A stretch of 64,000 bases of DNA, taken from Hippasteria phrygiana (taxonomy: Eukaryota > Echinodermata > Asteroidea > Valvatida > Goniasteridae). The notes beneath the pieces were generated by a model. The model saw only the letters and a program-made list of their open reading frames with translations. It made no database searches and had not been told where the DNA came from. The position numbers and the translations under genes were made by a program. Location of the stretch: positions 1,364,001 through 1,428,000 of the forward strand of contig JAZGUH010000185.1 of NCBI GenBank assembly GCA_037893225.1, written 5' to 3'. Shown here piece by piece: positions 37,628-50,500 of the stretch. Positions within the stretch are counted from its first letter, which is position 1. The number at the start of each line of letters is the position of its first letter.

Positions 37628-40600
37628 TTAAACCTCCCTATACAGGGTGAACCTAAAAAAAAAACGAAACCGAGAAAAAAGGGGTTACTATTCCCAAAAT
37701 ATACATGTCATGGATATATCAATCGTTGCATCATAAAGTACGACCTTTCTTTTAATACCTATGTCACAAGGCTACAGTCACGGATGGCTGAGTATCATTG
37801 TCCTCAAAACCATTTAAAGCAGAAGTACATTTCAACCAGAAGTTCATTACAAAACCTTAGAATAAGATAAATTTATTTTTTATCAATTGAATTTGACCAT
37901 AATCATGTTTTTCCACACAAAAAATTACTCCGCATGTTTTTTTGTCCCATATCTGAAAAAGCCAATTTGTCGACATGTGACTTATAATTATCACCAATTG
38001 ACTATTTAATTGAATTAAGTTTGCTCATAAAGTACTCGTTAACAATCAACAGAGGGCGCTATTGCCCTTTTAAGAAAGTTTTATATTTCATGTAAAATTG
38101 ATTTGCCTTAATTGTGTGTTTTATTTTAGTAGAATTAAAAGTTGAAACGGTTTAATATTTTGTTCACATTAGAATCGCAATTTTTTTTTTATATTGTAAT
38201 GTTGATGTTCATAATTGCTGCTGAAAGTAGTTGCTTGATTGCTTATTCACAATATCATGTACAGCTTGAAATTGTATTTTTGATGCTGAAGCATTGTATT
38301 ATGCAAATAATGTTGCCATTTTGATCCACCGAAATTGTAGCTGTACATATTTCATAATTGAAAATGCACCTTTCACGTCAAATTGTGCTTTATAAAGTTT
38401 GATTAAAAAAACACCGAAAAAAAATATTCGTTTTAATTTTAGAAAGAGAAGTGACTGCTCTTCTACAATCACGCCCTAGAATGATGTAATTCGGAAAGTG
38501 TTTTGATAAACTGCCGAATTTGCAAAAGATTTTTCAACATGTCAGTAAATTTAATAAATTTGTCGGCAAAACTCGGCATTAAATACAGTGCTATTTCCTC
38601 TGGTTTTTTTTTTTTTGGGGGGGGGGTGTTTTGTTGGGTTTGGGGCCTTTTTTGTGCTGTTTGGATTATTAATTGTAAACTCATAATTTGTTTTACAGGA
38701 TGCAAAACTCTAATATTGATTTGTGAAATTGATTTCTTGCCTGCTGTTGACAATAAAATTGACTGAGGGAGGATTTGTAAGTTCACGTACTTTGTCCTTG
38801 TGTAAGTACTTTTAAAGTTTTGTTGGTTCAATTTAGTAATTATCTCGGCATCTAAAGTGATGTTAGCGTCTTGTACGACAATTTTACTATTGTCTTTAGG
38901 CTGTTGCTGTCTCCACTTGAATTCTGCTTAACTTGCACGCACAGTAGGCAATGTCTTTCCTTTCTGTTGTTGATTTTCCGCACCGCGTTTTGCATTCACG
39001 CAAAACGGTCACAAGACAACATTTTAACAGAAATTTGAAAAAAATGTCACTCGACATCTTTTTTAGATATTCTTCAAAAACTGTACTGAGCCAGGCTGAA
39101 CAACTTCACTGAATGTTTGGTACCATTGTTACATGGAAATCAGACTCCTGTGAAAATCGGACTCCTTTTCCCTATTATTAGTCACTGAAATTCACGCTGC
39201 ACCTGTTCTAAACTGTCGTAACTAAGCTCTTATTCAATGCTAATTCGGTCAGTTTGATTTGGGGTGAATGCAAATATTCCAATGGACTTTAATAATTGTC
39301 TAGTAAATTAAAACGGCAAAAGAAAAGTTATCATTTACTTCGTTATCATTTTTTTTGCGCAGGCGGTTGAAGCAATAATCATGACAAAATTATTCATTAT
39401 ACATGTAATAGAACAGAAAGTCACAGCATCAACTTGTTACATTCAATCATTTTTAAGAACGGCTATTGTCGAGCTGCTACAGACAAATCTAGTGGATAGT
39501 TGGATGGGTTATGGATCAAAAGGTCCCTAGTTCGAATCCAACTGTAACCATTTTTCTTTACTGTGATATATTTGGGATATTTTTTTATTTAAGGGGAAAG
39601 ACAGACCATGGAGAAATAATTTTTTTTGGAGAGACCGAGAACCTAAATGCTGGCTGTGCAGTGATCAATGCAACCACCAAGTTATTTATAAAAATTGCTT
39701 CACCCGCGCCGCCTACGGAAAAAATTCGCGCCGCGCGTAGACTACCACCAGTAAACATGAATAGCGCCCTCTGTTGGTCAAGTCATTGGAACAGTTTTTC
39801 CTTAAAAAGCTGTGGTGAGTGGCGTAACTGGATGAAATTTCGGGGGGGGGGGGGCACCTGGGGTTACTGAAAGTACATAAATTGCAGCTTAATTATTTTT
39901 GTGTACATTTCAAGACTTCAAATGGGGGTGGGGGAGGGACCCGGGGGAACATGTCGGCTAAGAGTACGTTCCCCTCCCCTCCCCTCCCCTCCCCCGTAGT
40001 TACGCCACTAACTGTGGTAATGTTTATTATAACTTTTAGGATCTACCTCGTGGTTTTTGTGGCAAGCATGAATTCAGTGATTTCGTGGGAAAACCTTTTG
40101 ATTTTAATTTCATTTCAGCGCGCGGTATCAAAATTTACAATCTCAATGAATTCATGCCTGCCACAATTGTTTTCACCAGAGGGCGCTCCTACTTTTGACG
40201 AGAATAGATGTGCGTATTAAAATATTATAATTATTGAATTCGATATTTTTGAGTACGAAGCTAGGAAGCTACTTCGAAGGAGAGAATAATGTGTTTTTTA
40301 TTTAAATATATTTGTTAATAATTATAATTAATCAGCTGAAAATGTAACTTAAAATCTATTGCTGAAGCTTTTTTTCCTGAATTTAATTTTAAAGGTGGAT
40401 AACTTATTTTCATGTAATTTTAAAAACTTAAATAACTTTGGTTCACATTACTTCATAGAACCATAGCCCCATTTTAAACTCCTGTTTGTTGTTCTTGAAG
40501 TAATTTGTCATTATTTAGCTACTCCTGTCAAAGTCACAAAATGCAAACATAATTGGCCTAAAATTTCCACCCACTTAAAAGGTAATTTATTTTAAAGAAG

Positions 40601-41040
40601 TAGTTTCTTATTACACAAAATAAATGTTGTCCTTTTTGTGATTCACATTGAATTACCAGAAGAGAGTTGTATTGAAATCTTATTTAGCGACCCTTTAATA
40701 AAAAATTAATGCTATTTTTAAAGCGATGTTTACAAAGATCACACAAATGAAATATCACACTATGTACTGAAGTCAGTGAAAAATATTTGTGCCCCTAGTT
40801 ATTTCCTTTAAAGCTCAAGGCTGGTTAATTTCAATAACTGGACCATCTATGTTACTGTTATTTTGATCCACATCAAAACGAGCAGCGCGAGGTAGCCGCA
40901 TCCGCGCAATATGTGCACATGAAACGCTACGAACTGCTTGGAATGTCAAGCTCGCAACTTCTCTGTCGGGGATTTTTTTTCTCCTACCGGCAAAGCTCAT
41001 AAAAAATGTCAGTGTGACCCCTGAAGACGTCTCTCTCCGG
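37628..41040. other. Region between DPAGT1 and C2CD2L, no further gene seen
   Basis: AT-rich. Contains short G tracts (38619-38627, 39841-39853), CCCCTCCCCT repeats near 39970 and a weak tRNA-like segment near 39488. No open frame with recognisable similarity; frames over 100 codons at 38469, 39511 and 39882 are shadows of low-complexity DNA. Regulatory sites for C2CD2L may lie at its right end. Confidence 0.4.
38752..38757 (+). terminator. Candidate DPAGT1 polyadenylation signal AATAAA
   Basis: AATAAA at 38752, about 1.6 kb after the stop, followed by TTGACTGAGG and a T/G-rich stretch (TTTTGTTGG) 60-70 bp on. AAGATAAATTT at 37864 is a weaker alternative. Placement is a guess without transcript data. 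Confidence 0.3.
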
Positions 41041-41107
41041 GACATTAAACGATCTTGCCGTGTATACAATTTCATCTTTGACAAGGGGATTGTTGTTTTG
41101 GCCAAAT

Positions 41108-41590
41108 ATGTCAACGCAGGCAGATCGCAGTAGCAGCAGCAGCCAGGATCTGGGCCGGCTCGTGTGGCAGCACGGCAGTGTATGGTGGAACAAAATGGCC
41201 GGCCTAACAGCGTACTTTCTGGGGGCACTCCAGTCCGGAGAAATCGATGTTTTGGACATTATGCTGATCTTCTGGATCGTGCTGGCTGCCCTGGTGGTCG
41301 CCCTGGTGTCCTTGTACGACTCCATGAGGAGACACAAGGGCCAGAAGGTTGTTGTGGGCGGCAGGAAGGGCGGGACTGGGCCGGTGCACGGAAGTCCGGG
41401 GAAGGGTGGCTGGACTAGCGAGCCGTCGTCGCCGGGGCTGGCGGCGGGTGGGCCCGGGGAAGCCGGCGCCGAGACGTGCCGGTGGCTGAACTCTCTCATA
41501 GCGTGGATGTATATGCACCAGTCGCAGGCACCGGGTCAGTTATTAACAGCCTGGTTAAAAGCACTCAATGATCAGACAAGAAAACGAGGG
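41108..41590 (+). CDS. C2CD2L: C2CD2L exon 1: membrane anchor, linker, start of SMP domain
   Basis: 161 codons. Serine-rich start, then hydrophobic IMLIFWIVLAALVVALVSLY, a basic stop-transfer segment, a GC-rich linker coding for GGRKGGTGPVHGSPGKGG and similar, then AWLKALNDQTRKRG. Donor GGG|gtaggt. The exon is GC-rich compared with all surrounding DNA. Confidence 0.87.
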
Positions 41591-44500
41591 GTAGGTAAAT
41601 TTTAAGGGTATATCAAAGAAAATCTTTCCCGACATTGTACTTTTTTGTAGGCCTATAACAAATTTTGATTTTTGTCCTCAAATTAAGAAAATGTAACGTT
41701 ATAGGCCCTACCTATTATTTAAGGCTATGCAAATACAGTTAACAGTTGGTCAGCAAAAATGCGGATCATGTACTGAAGTTTGTAAAAAGTTTTATCATTC
41801 CAAAATAGCCTTTGCGACCTAATTTGATCATTTTCAATTTAATTAAAAAAATGTTACAATATTTTTGTAAACATTTTGCCCTAACCAGTTCACCACTTGT
41901 GATATTGGAGCCATGCGACTCAATGCAGTTCAACGCATATCATTATCACATTCAGAGGTGTCTTAAAGTTAAAGTACACTTGCTATAAAAATTCTTTATT
42001 CAACATGATAAAAATGCAAATATTGAACTACACACCACATGTACTTTAGTACAACTACAACAAGTACAGTCATATTTTCGTAGCATGTGGCATATGCCGG
42101 GTATTAAAAAAGTTCATGAAAGATCCGTCAGGAACAGCAAAGTCTTGGAAAATAGCCAACCCTCCTTGGTAACAACTATCTGGCACAACCTATTATTTTA
42201 AGATTTATGTAAGCAGAATCTGTAAAAATGAGGCAGAAATCAACATGTAGGCCTACACATGTACACTTTGAGCGACCATACATGTACTATGTACACTGTG
42301 CCAAGAACAGAAAACACAACCTTTCTTCCCCTATATTGCACGAAAATTTCCAAACTAAATCTCTAAATTAAAGGTTGTGCCAACTGTTTATACAATTCTG
42401 AACAGAAATGGATGGTTCTTTTCTGTTCCTGACTGATTTTGGTGGGGGGCATTAAAGTAAAATCTTCCCCAAATTATTATTATCATTATTATTATTATTA
42501 TTATAGATAATTTGTGCCACTGCACGTGCATCAAAATTTAAGTAGCCCAACATTTTGGATGTTTCTCTGCATCCAATCATGCAGGTACCAGTTAGTAAAT
42601 ATTTTATCTTTATATACACATTTGTGGCGCTCTCTATAGAGAACAGTCTCTCATAGCAAAAATTAATTTCTAGATTTATATACCATTGGTAAAAAAACGC
42701 TTATAAGCTTTAAAATGATGAAAGAATTATTAAAATCGGAGCAGTATTAAAAAAGTTATGATTATTTTAGTTTGATAGGTGATCCGGCACTATTGTAGAA
42801 ATCAAACGATAAAGTTTGTTTTTCATTTCCGCACCGCTGAACGGCTCATGATTGGGGGTAGCCTTGGTTTTCCCTAAAAGTGTCTCTCATTGGTTTATTT
42901 GTGGAAATATCGGTCAGTTCGGCCAATCAATGAAGAGTTTAGATCACAAGCTTTAAATTAATTATACAAGTTTGTTATGATTGCATCAAAATGGTGATCT
43001 ACACAAATACAAAAATAACGATTCTGATAAAGAAAACTAAACATAAATTCCGGTGATTATCAGTGAGTTACATGTACCATACTAAAATCTCTTTTTTAAA
43101 CATTTTTTTGTACTAAAAAAAAAAAAAAAAAAAAAAAAATATGATTTTCTTTTACATAAACTAGCATTTTAATTTTTCTTTCCATGATTTTTTAATAAAT
43201 GGAAAAAAATCTTTAGCAACTTCTTGCATAATTGAAAGAAACAAAATATAAACATATCTACTTTGGCAACTGTAAAAATACAAATTTGCACAAGTGAAAC
43301 ATGATTTAATAATCCAGTTGTGCTATCAATTGAGAATTTGTCACCGGAGATCTGTTGCTGCTCTTAGTCTGTTCTACAGGTATTTTCATGGTACATGTAA
43401 ATGCTCCAACTGGCTTGTCCAGCTTGGTTCCTCCAGTTAGGGTGTTTGATTGTGAAACTCGGCTCTCCGTCTGTTCCAATCAATATACTGTACCAAGATG
43501 TAGAAAGAAAAGCTATGCTTATAGCTTTTTCTCTCGTTCTGTATCTCTGTGGAACTCTTTGCCTGGTACATGTTTCCCTTCATCTTATGATCTCTCCTGT
43601 TTCAAGAGGAATGTTAATTCATATCTCTTCCATCTATGATTTCCTTTTCCTTGTAGCTTCATACCTTGAGTGGCTTTTAGTCTTGCTTGGGGCGATCTTG
43701 CATAAAACAAAATATTACAAAAAAGAATTTGGCTTAATTACCTGGTTTTTGTTTTTTCTATTTTTTAAAAATAAATAGTTATTAAACTTGTACATTACAT
43801 GTACTTGTAATTTCAGTTATGTGTTGGAAGAAAAATAAATTGCTTTAACCCCTTGTACGGTAATTTATAGTGAGGCACCAGGGTGCAGTGGCGGCCTGTG
43901 CAGCCAAGCAAAACAGACACAAGAGGTTTGTGCAGCCAAGCGTAACATGTACAATAATCCAACAATGGATTAAAAATGCAGAAAATGGTGTGTATAGTGT
44001 CATCCGGCCTAGTGGCAATTAGTTTTTTTGGCGTCTATTGCCGTTATCTGGCTTCAAAGGGTTAAGGACTTGAACAAGTTGAATACGGTACACGTACATT
44101 GTATTGGCCCGATGTGGTGCGGACCATGTACCATTAGTGCACTGTTTTATACAGTGTCTACTGTTTAACTGCTGTTTCATGTACCTGTACGTACAGGCAT
44201 GCTGTGCACAAAAGGCCTGGCATAAATACTTCTGTTCATGCTGCTGTGAAAAGGACAAACATGTACGTAATATTGCACATTATGTTCAGCATTTTTCTCC
44301 ATGAAATAGGAACGATTATTCTTTTTAGCTGTTTCGGCAATTCCGCCGAAACGGCTCTTGTTTTCTTTAAGATTTTTTTTCATGGTACATGTACATATTA
44401 GATTAAAGGGCCATAATTTGAAACCCTATTTCTGCAGATCTATTGGTTCAATTGGGTTCATGTTGTATGCACAAAATAGACAAGGACGTGTTATAATAGA

Positions 44501-47500
44501 TGAAAATTAGTGTGACATCATTAATGTTACACAACATTGAAGGTCCACATTTTGAATACAATCGGACGTCACGGTTTGATGCACACCTTTAGTATGGGAT
44601 CTTTGTTTATATGAGCTTTTAAGTGACCAAAGTGCCGCACCGCAAAACGTGTACAAAGTCTATTAGCCTTTTAGAGGTATGGCGGACAAAATAGGAGGGC
44701 GCTATTTGATTTGGGTAAACATTTTGTAAAACCACAAATTCCAGTGAAAGTCAGAATCAGATATTGTTTTGAGTTGAAGATGTATCAAAAGTACAATCCA
44801 TAGATCATGCCTAATCTTCACCTTTGAAATTTCCTGTGGTTTCACAAAAGGTATACCCAAATCAAATAGCGCCCTCTCCTATTGTGTCCGCCATACCTCT
44901 AAAAGGCTAATGGGATTTGGGGGAGAAGAAGAAAAAAGAAGGAACAAAAAAAATCGGAACAAAAACAATACCTTTTCCACAATTATTGCGGAAAAGCTAA
45001 AACAATAATTATTTTTTTTGAATGAAATTTGAAAAGAGTAAATTCTTAAATGCAAAATTTAATTAGCATTTTTTTCTCTGGTAAAAAATGTAGGGAAAAT
45101 TGCTCACCGTCTTGTCTTTATTATATGCACAAACCAGAAATATAGCACACTAAAAATGAATGCATTTTCAACCAATGTTTTGGAGCATTTATGTGGTTAT
45201 TAGCTAACCCTCCTATGTCGGTTTCACACTATGCTCTTACCCGGGTAATTGCCGGGTTAACAAAAAATTTAACCCGGCAATTACCCGGGTAATGTGAAGC
45301 GTTCACACTACAATTCTCTGGGTTAGAAATTCTCCGGGTTAACTGCCCCAAAACCCCACTTACCCGGGTAATTTCTAACCCTGCTCGCGAGGTGGGTTAA
45401 CCCACCAATCTCGGGGTTAACGACGACCTTGAGACGATTCTCCGGGTTACCATCAGTAGTATGAATGCTCGCCGGGTTTTCTTCTACCCGGGTAGGTACG
45501 TGGGTGGGTGCGTGCGCTTTGTCGTGTTTTATCGGCCAACTTTGCGAAGGTGACGTAATTTATTAGTACGGCCGCCGTGGCTGGTACTTCGCCTTAATAA
45601 GTTTATTTTTACGTATACTTAATGAAAGGCACCAGTCTTCCGTAGATGCTGCCTTGTCTTAATAAGTACATTTTACATACACTTAATGCAAGGCACCAGT
45701 CTAGACCGCACAGTTGAAGGATGACTAGACTTGAAATCAAGTCGGTAATTGGTCGGCATTAGTCCGACTGCACCACCCCGCGTATTATAATACTTACTCC
45801 GCACTTTGCAGGGGTTACGTGTAGCGAGCGGTATAATAACATGTGGGAACGTTCGTGCAACCTTGGCCCCAAGATGCGTGTGTGTCGACTGTCCAATTAC
45901 TGACCGGTATGAAGGAAAGAAGACATGTCGGAACTTCACGAAAGGCGGGCATTATTATTGCACCCCAAATTTCGTCTCATTATTATTGCGTACCGCGCTG
46001 GTAAATGCGGCGCCTGCCGACAAAACACGACTGTCTAAACGACTTGTCTTCAAGTCTAAAGGATGACGCGTGCACGCTACATGTACCAATGCTGATCTGA
46101 TCTTTTTTTCAATTTACATTGCATGCTCTCGCGCCGCTCTCACTTCGCTCTTTTACGCCGACGAAACAATGGCTAGGGCAGAGATCAAGCAATGCACATT
46201 CTCCGGGTTACCATTCGCATAGTGTGAATGCGGCTACAAGTTACCCGGGTGCGCGCTGAAGCGGGTAAGCAGAATTGCAGGGTTAATTTTGTAGTGTGAA
46301 ACCGATTCTCCGGGTTAGTTTCTACCCGGGTAATGACAACTACCCGGGTAATAAATTACCCGGGTAAGTTCAGAGTAGTGTGAAACCGGTAATATACTTA
46401 TAACTATCACAGCCTATCAAAAACTCTAAACACCAACTCTGACAGTTTGTGTGCGTTTCAATCTGTCATTTGATAGGTTTTGATCTGTCCAAAACTGGGT
46501 CGATTTTGGCCAGGTGCATAGGAGGGCTTAGTATTACATTGTACATGCATACAAATACCTAAATGTACATGGCAACTGTACATCCACAATTTACACTCAA
46601 CGGCTAAAAGTCAGAACCCTTGAGGATTGATGTGCTTTCACCCCAGTGTTTTAATATTTAATGGAATTCACCCCTCAAGTAGTCTGTTGTGCACTGCAGG
46701 TACATAATAACAATTACTCAAATAATTGTTGGACAATGTAACTCGCTCCACACCTGCTACATAGACCCTCCACATGTTCCCAGTCTCTAGATGTGGAAGT
46801 GTTCACCTGTGGCCCCACTGACAATTCTCTCCTAATGAATGGTAATTGAGTTGTGGCATTCATATGCAAATTAATCCTAGTTGTCATTCAGTAAAGTGCT
46901 GTGGACAATAATTTGTGTACCTACTGCAGAGTATGCATTGCACATACACGCGTACATGTAGTGCTACTGCAGGTTGGTCAACATGACCCTTGGAAAATGT
47001 ACATTGTAAAATGCATTGTGTTTTGCATTTTAATTAAATGCGTAATCAATAGTATGACTGTATAAATTGTAAATAATTTGTACATCATGTGTCAAATCTG
47101 ATTGTGTCTGGAGCATGTTTTCACACATTAAACACAATCAGACATGAGATGTTCAATATTACAGTTAGTGTCATGTTTCAATTTTGAAATATTTGGTGTT
47201 TGTATTTTGGTTTGCTTTTTTCTGTCGTTGTAAAATTGTTCAGTTTGGTTGTGCGGAAGTCCCTTAATTAGTTACTCTGTAAAGCGTTGATATTTATTAC
47301 ATGTACATGTAGATTTATTTAAAAGGAATGTAAAACCATGCAAAAATCTAACATCTGTTGATCATGGGTACTGGTAGAATGTTTAAAGATGTACTGTCCG
47401 TGCTGTAAAAAAAATATAAAAAAATTATAAAGTTGCAAATACATGATTTCTGTTTTAGTTGTCTGCAACCCAAAAAAAAAAAAAGGGTATTATAAATCCT

Positions 47501-50500
47501 TGGTTTCCAGACTAGGGGTGTGCATTTACGGGTAGTAAAAGAACCGGGTACCCACTTAAAAAAAATACCCAACCCAACCCAACCCAACCCAACCCAAAAC
47601 TTCCAATCCCGGAAGTTGCAATAATGTCTTTCTCTGAGATTCAAAAGTCTGATTTCAGACAAAAGTCTGAAAAATCTCATGCCTGTCCAGTAAACATGAT
47701 CACTCATCTACTCCGCCATTACATGTTCCGGCACGGGTATCACCGTATGCGCCGGCATATCACAAAAGACAGAAGCTTTATACAGTTGCAATTATTGTGG
47801 AATGAGGCATACTATTATCTCTCGTCGAGGCTCTTTATCCATACCCAGACTACAAAAACCACAACCGGTAAATTCCCTTTATTGTCAATTTTTGTGAGCG
47901 TCATAAACATGAAATCTGTGCCGATTTCCCATGTAGTCGGGTTTTAATTTTGAAAATTCCCGACAAATAACATTCGAAACCTTTCCTTTTTCATTTTCTG
48001 GGAAGTTACTGTGCGATAATGTCAAGTTGTACGGGTACTCGATTCCATAATCTGGAACCTGTTCCCGACATGAACGGTCGGGTACTCGGGTACCCGGTTC
48101 CGATGCACACCCCTATTCCAGACAGAAGATCCTGCATCTTCGTTGCTTGTTGCATTGTTCCAATCACATTGTAATTACAAAATGTATTTCTCCATGACTA
48201 AATCTATACAGGTGCAGTAAAAATTATTGCACCACCAGTATTTTTATCATTAAATTAAATGTCACTCTACCTGAATGTACATGTACATGTACATTGTATA
48301 TTGTTATGAATGACGTGATTTGTTCCAAGCATGTCTAAGTATTGGGAGAAAATGGTGAACCCAAAAAAATCACAAAATCATGCCTTTTTTATAGTTTTTT
48401 TTAAATGTGTTTATTATCTTGAGGTTGTTTAATATATAGTTGGTGGTCCAAAAATGTTTGCCTCATCTGTATAATTTTTTATTTATTTCATTTTTTGGGA
48501 ATTACATACATTGTACATGTACATTTGTACGTGTACATTGTACGTGTATAAAGAGTAAACAGATTGACTTGAATAAAAACAAAATAAAAATTCACAAAAT
48601 TACTTTATGCAATTCAAAAAATAGTTGCACATTTTAACAAGAGAATGTAGAAAAGAACATGACAAATCAATGGCAATAAGAATAATAAATAAGATTTGAA
48701 CCAATCATAAAAAAGAGCTTTGACTGATACTAACAATTTGGGAGACCGCCAACATAGGGCAAGACAGCTCAGTTGGTAGAGCGCCGGTATGGTGTTCTGG
48801 AGGTTGCCGGTTCGAATCCCGCTCCTGCCAGTTTTCCTTGTTCACTTTGAATTTTTTTTTCTTTCAAATTTACCTAGTCAGTTTTCCTGATGGTTTGTTT
48901 GAGAAATTTTGTTTGCCGAACTTCAATGCTAACATCAACATATTAACAAAAACAAGTTCGGACAACTTCAGACATTTTCAGAAAGAGGAGGAATTCCTTC
49001 TTTTTTGATTACGTGACATTGGCAGCTACATGTACCTGACCTATCTATTGTCGAGAATAGTAAGATTCGTCCCGTCTGGAAAGCAGACAGTGAGATTTTC
49101 ATTGTCGCATTTCAATGTTTGACACATTGACTCACCTCGTTACCTTTTTCCCTTTCCATTTTTTGACAGAGTTCGGTTCAGGTGACCTTTGACCGGCTCA
49201 AGGCGGGCAGTCTACCTCCAAAAGTTAGTGCAATCCGAGCTGAGGCTGGCCCCAGGGATCTGCTCGTAAGTCTCATTGCATTGCCTGTGTGCACTCTCAC
49301 AAGAGGGCGCTTTAAAATAGAATTTCATGTATGTACTCTTTCATTGCTTGGCACGTTCGTGCACTACACTTTCAGTTTTATGCATGGCTCCGGACATCAG
49401 GGATGTGGCAAGGAACTTTTTTCACTGCCGAATGACGTCACAAACAGAATGAGATATTATTTCGTGGTCATAGGGCATGCCCATCATTTTTCCTGCCCAA
49501 AGCCTCAGTTGATTACACACACACAAAAATACTTGGGGAGCACTGCCTAAACCATGGTCAGGCCAGGCCATTGAAAAGCCTGGCCATGCCCGGGCCTTCT
49601 GGCTTTTAGTCTTGCTATTGTGAGCCACAAATCACCTAACAGTGGAGCATCGATACAGCCTGGCCTCTGCCAGGCTAGGCAAGGCTGTGGCCCCTCCCAA
49701 TCTGTAGTGATTGCTTTTGTTGTCATTCCATTCACGGGCCAGAGATCAAGTCTGGGTGAACAATTGGAGCTGGCTGGACTCCAGCTTTAGTGGGCAGTTT
49801 GTCTACAACCAGGGGATTATAAAAATCTGAAGGCCCGGGCGTTCCCAAGGCTTAGCCAGGCTTTTCAACGGGCTGGCCCGACCATGGGTTAGGTTTTTTT
49901 TTTTTTTTCTACATCGTTTCAAAATCTGATTTTTGTTGCATTGAAATTGTTTTGAAAAGGTTACTTCATTTTATTTTCACCCAGAAACACATTTAATAAG
50001 CAGCGAAGGTGAGTACTGGTTGTAAAGTAGTGGCACTTTCCAAAGCAAAAATAAATAGCCAATTTATTGCCGGGGTAAGTCCCTCCCCCCCCCCCCCCCC
50101 CCCAAATAAGCCACTGGTTTAAGAGGGGGAGAGAGGAGGTGGCAAGGTGAGATTGTGAATGAATTTTGAGGAAGCCCTTTTCTCCTTTGAAGTCTTTTTA
50201 ACCCTTGCACAAGATTCCCCTATAGAGAAGCCTCCCTGAAAAGTGTACATGTTTAGTTTATCATCCTCAAACTCACAGCTGCCTTATTCAATCATCGCTG
50301 CGTGGCCGGCAGATAGGTTTACATCAGCACCCGTGCGCTGCTCTTCTGCCGAGCTGGGAAGACGCAGGGTAATGAGTTGAAATGTTCATGGGGGTTGTGA
50401 TGAAAGATTGGTAGCAGGCGACGTGAGTGCCATCGCGGCATAATGTGGCACGGCAGTCTTGTACTAAACAATGTGCATATATGCAACTTTGTGCAAGTGT

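Noticed and set aside
39478..39552. tRNA-like segment with AGTTCGAATCCAACTG
   Set aside because: Only the B-box half is convincing; no D arm or acceptor pairing.
40984..41518. 171- and 104-codon minus-strand frames opposite C2CD2L exon 1
   Set aside because: Shadows of the GC-rich coding exon on the other strand.
45690..45790. Segment with GACTTGAAATCAAGTC resembling a tRNA-Ser anticodon arm
   Set aside because: No matching acceptor stem or B box; lies inside the ACCCGGGTAA element.
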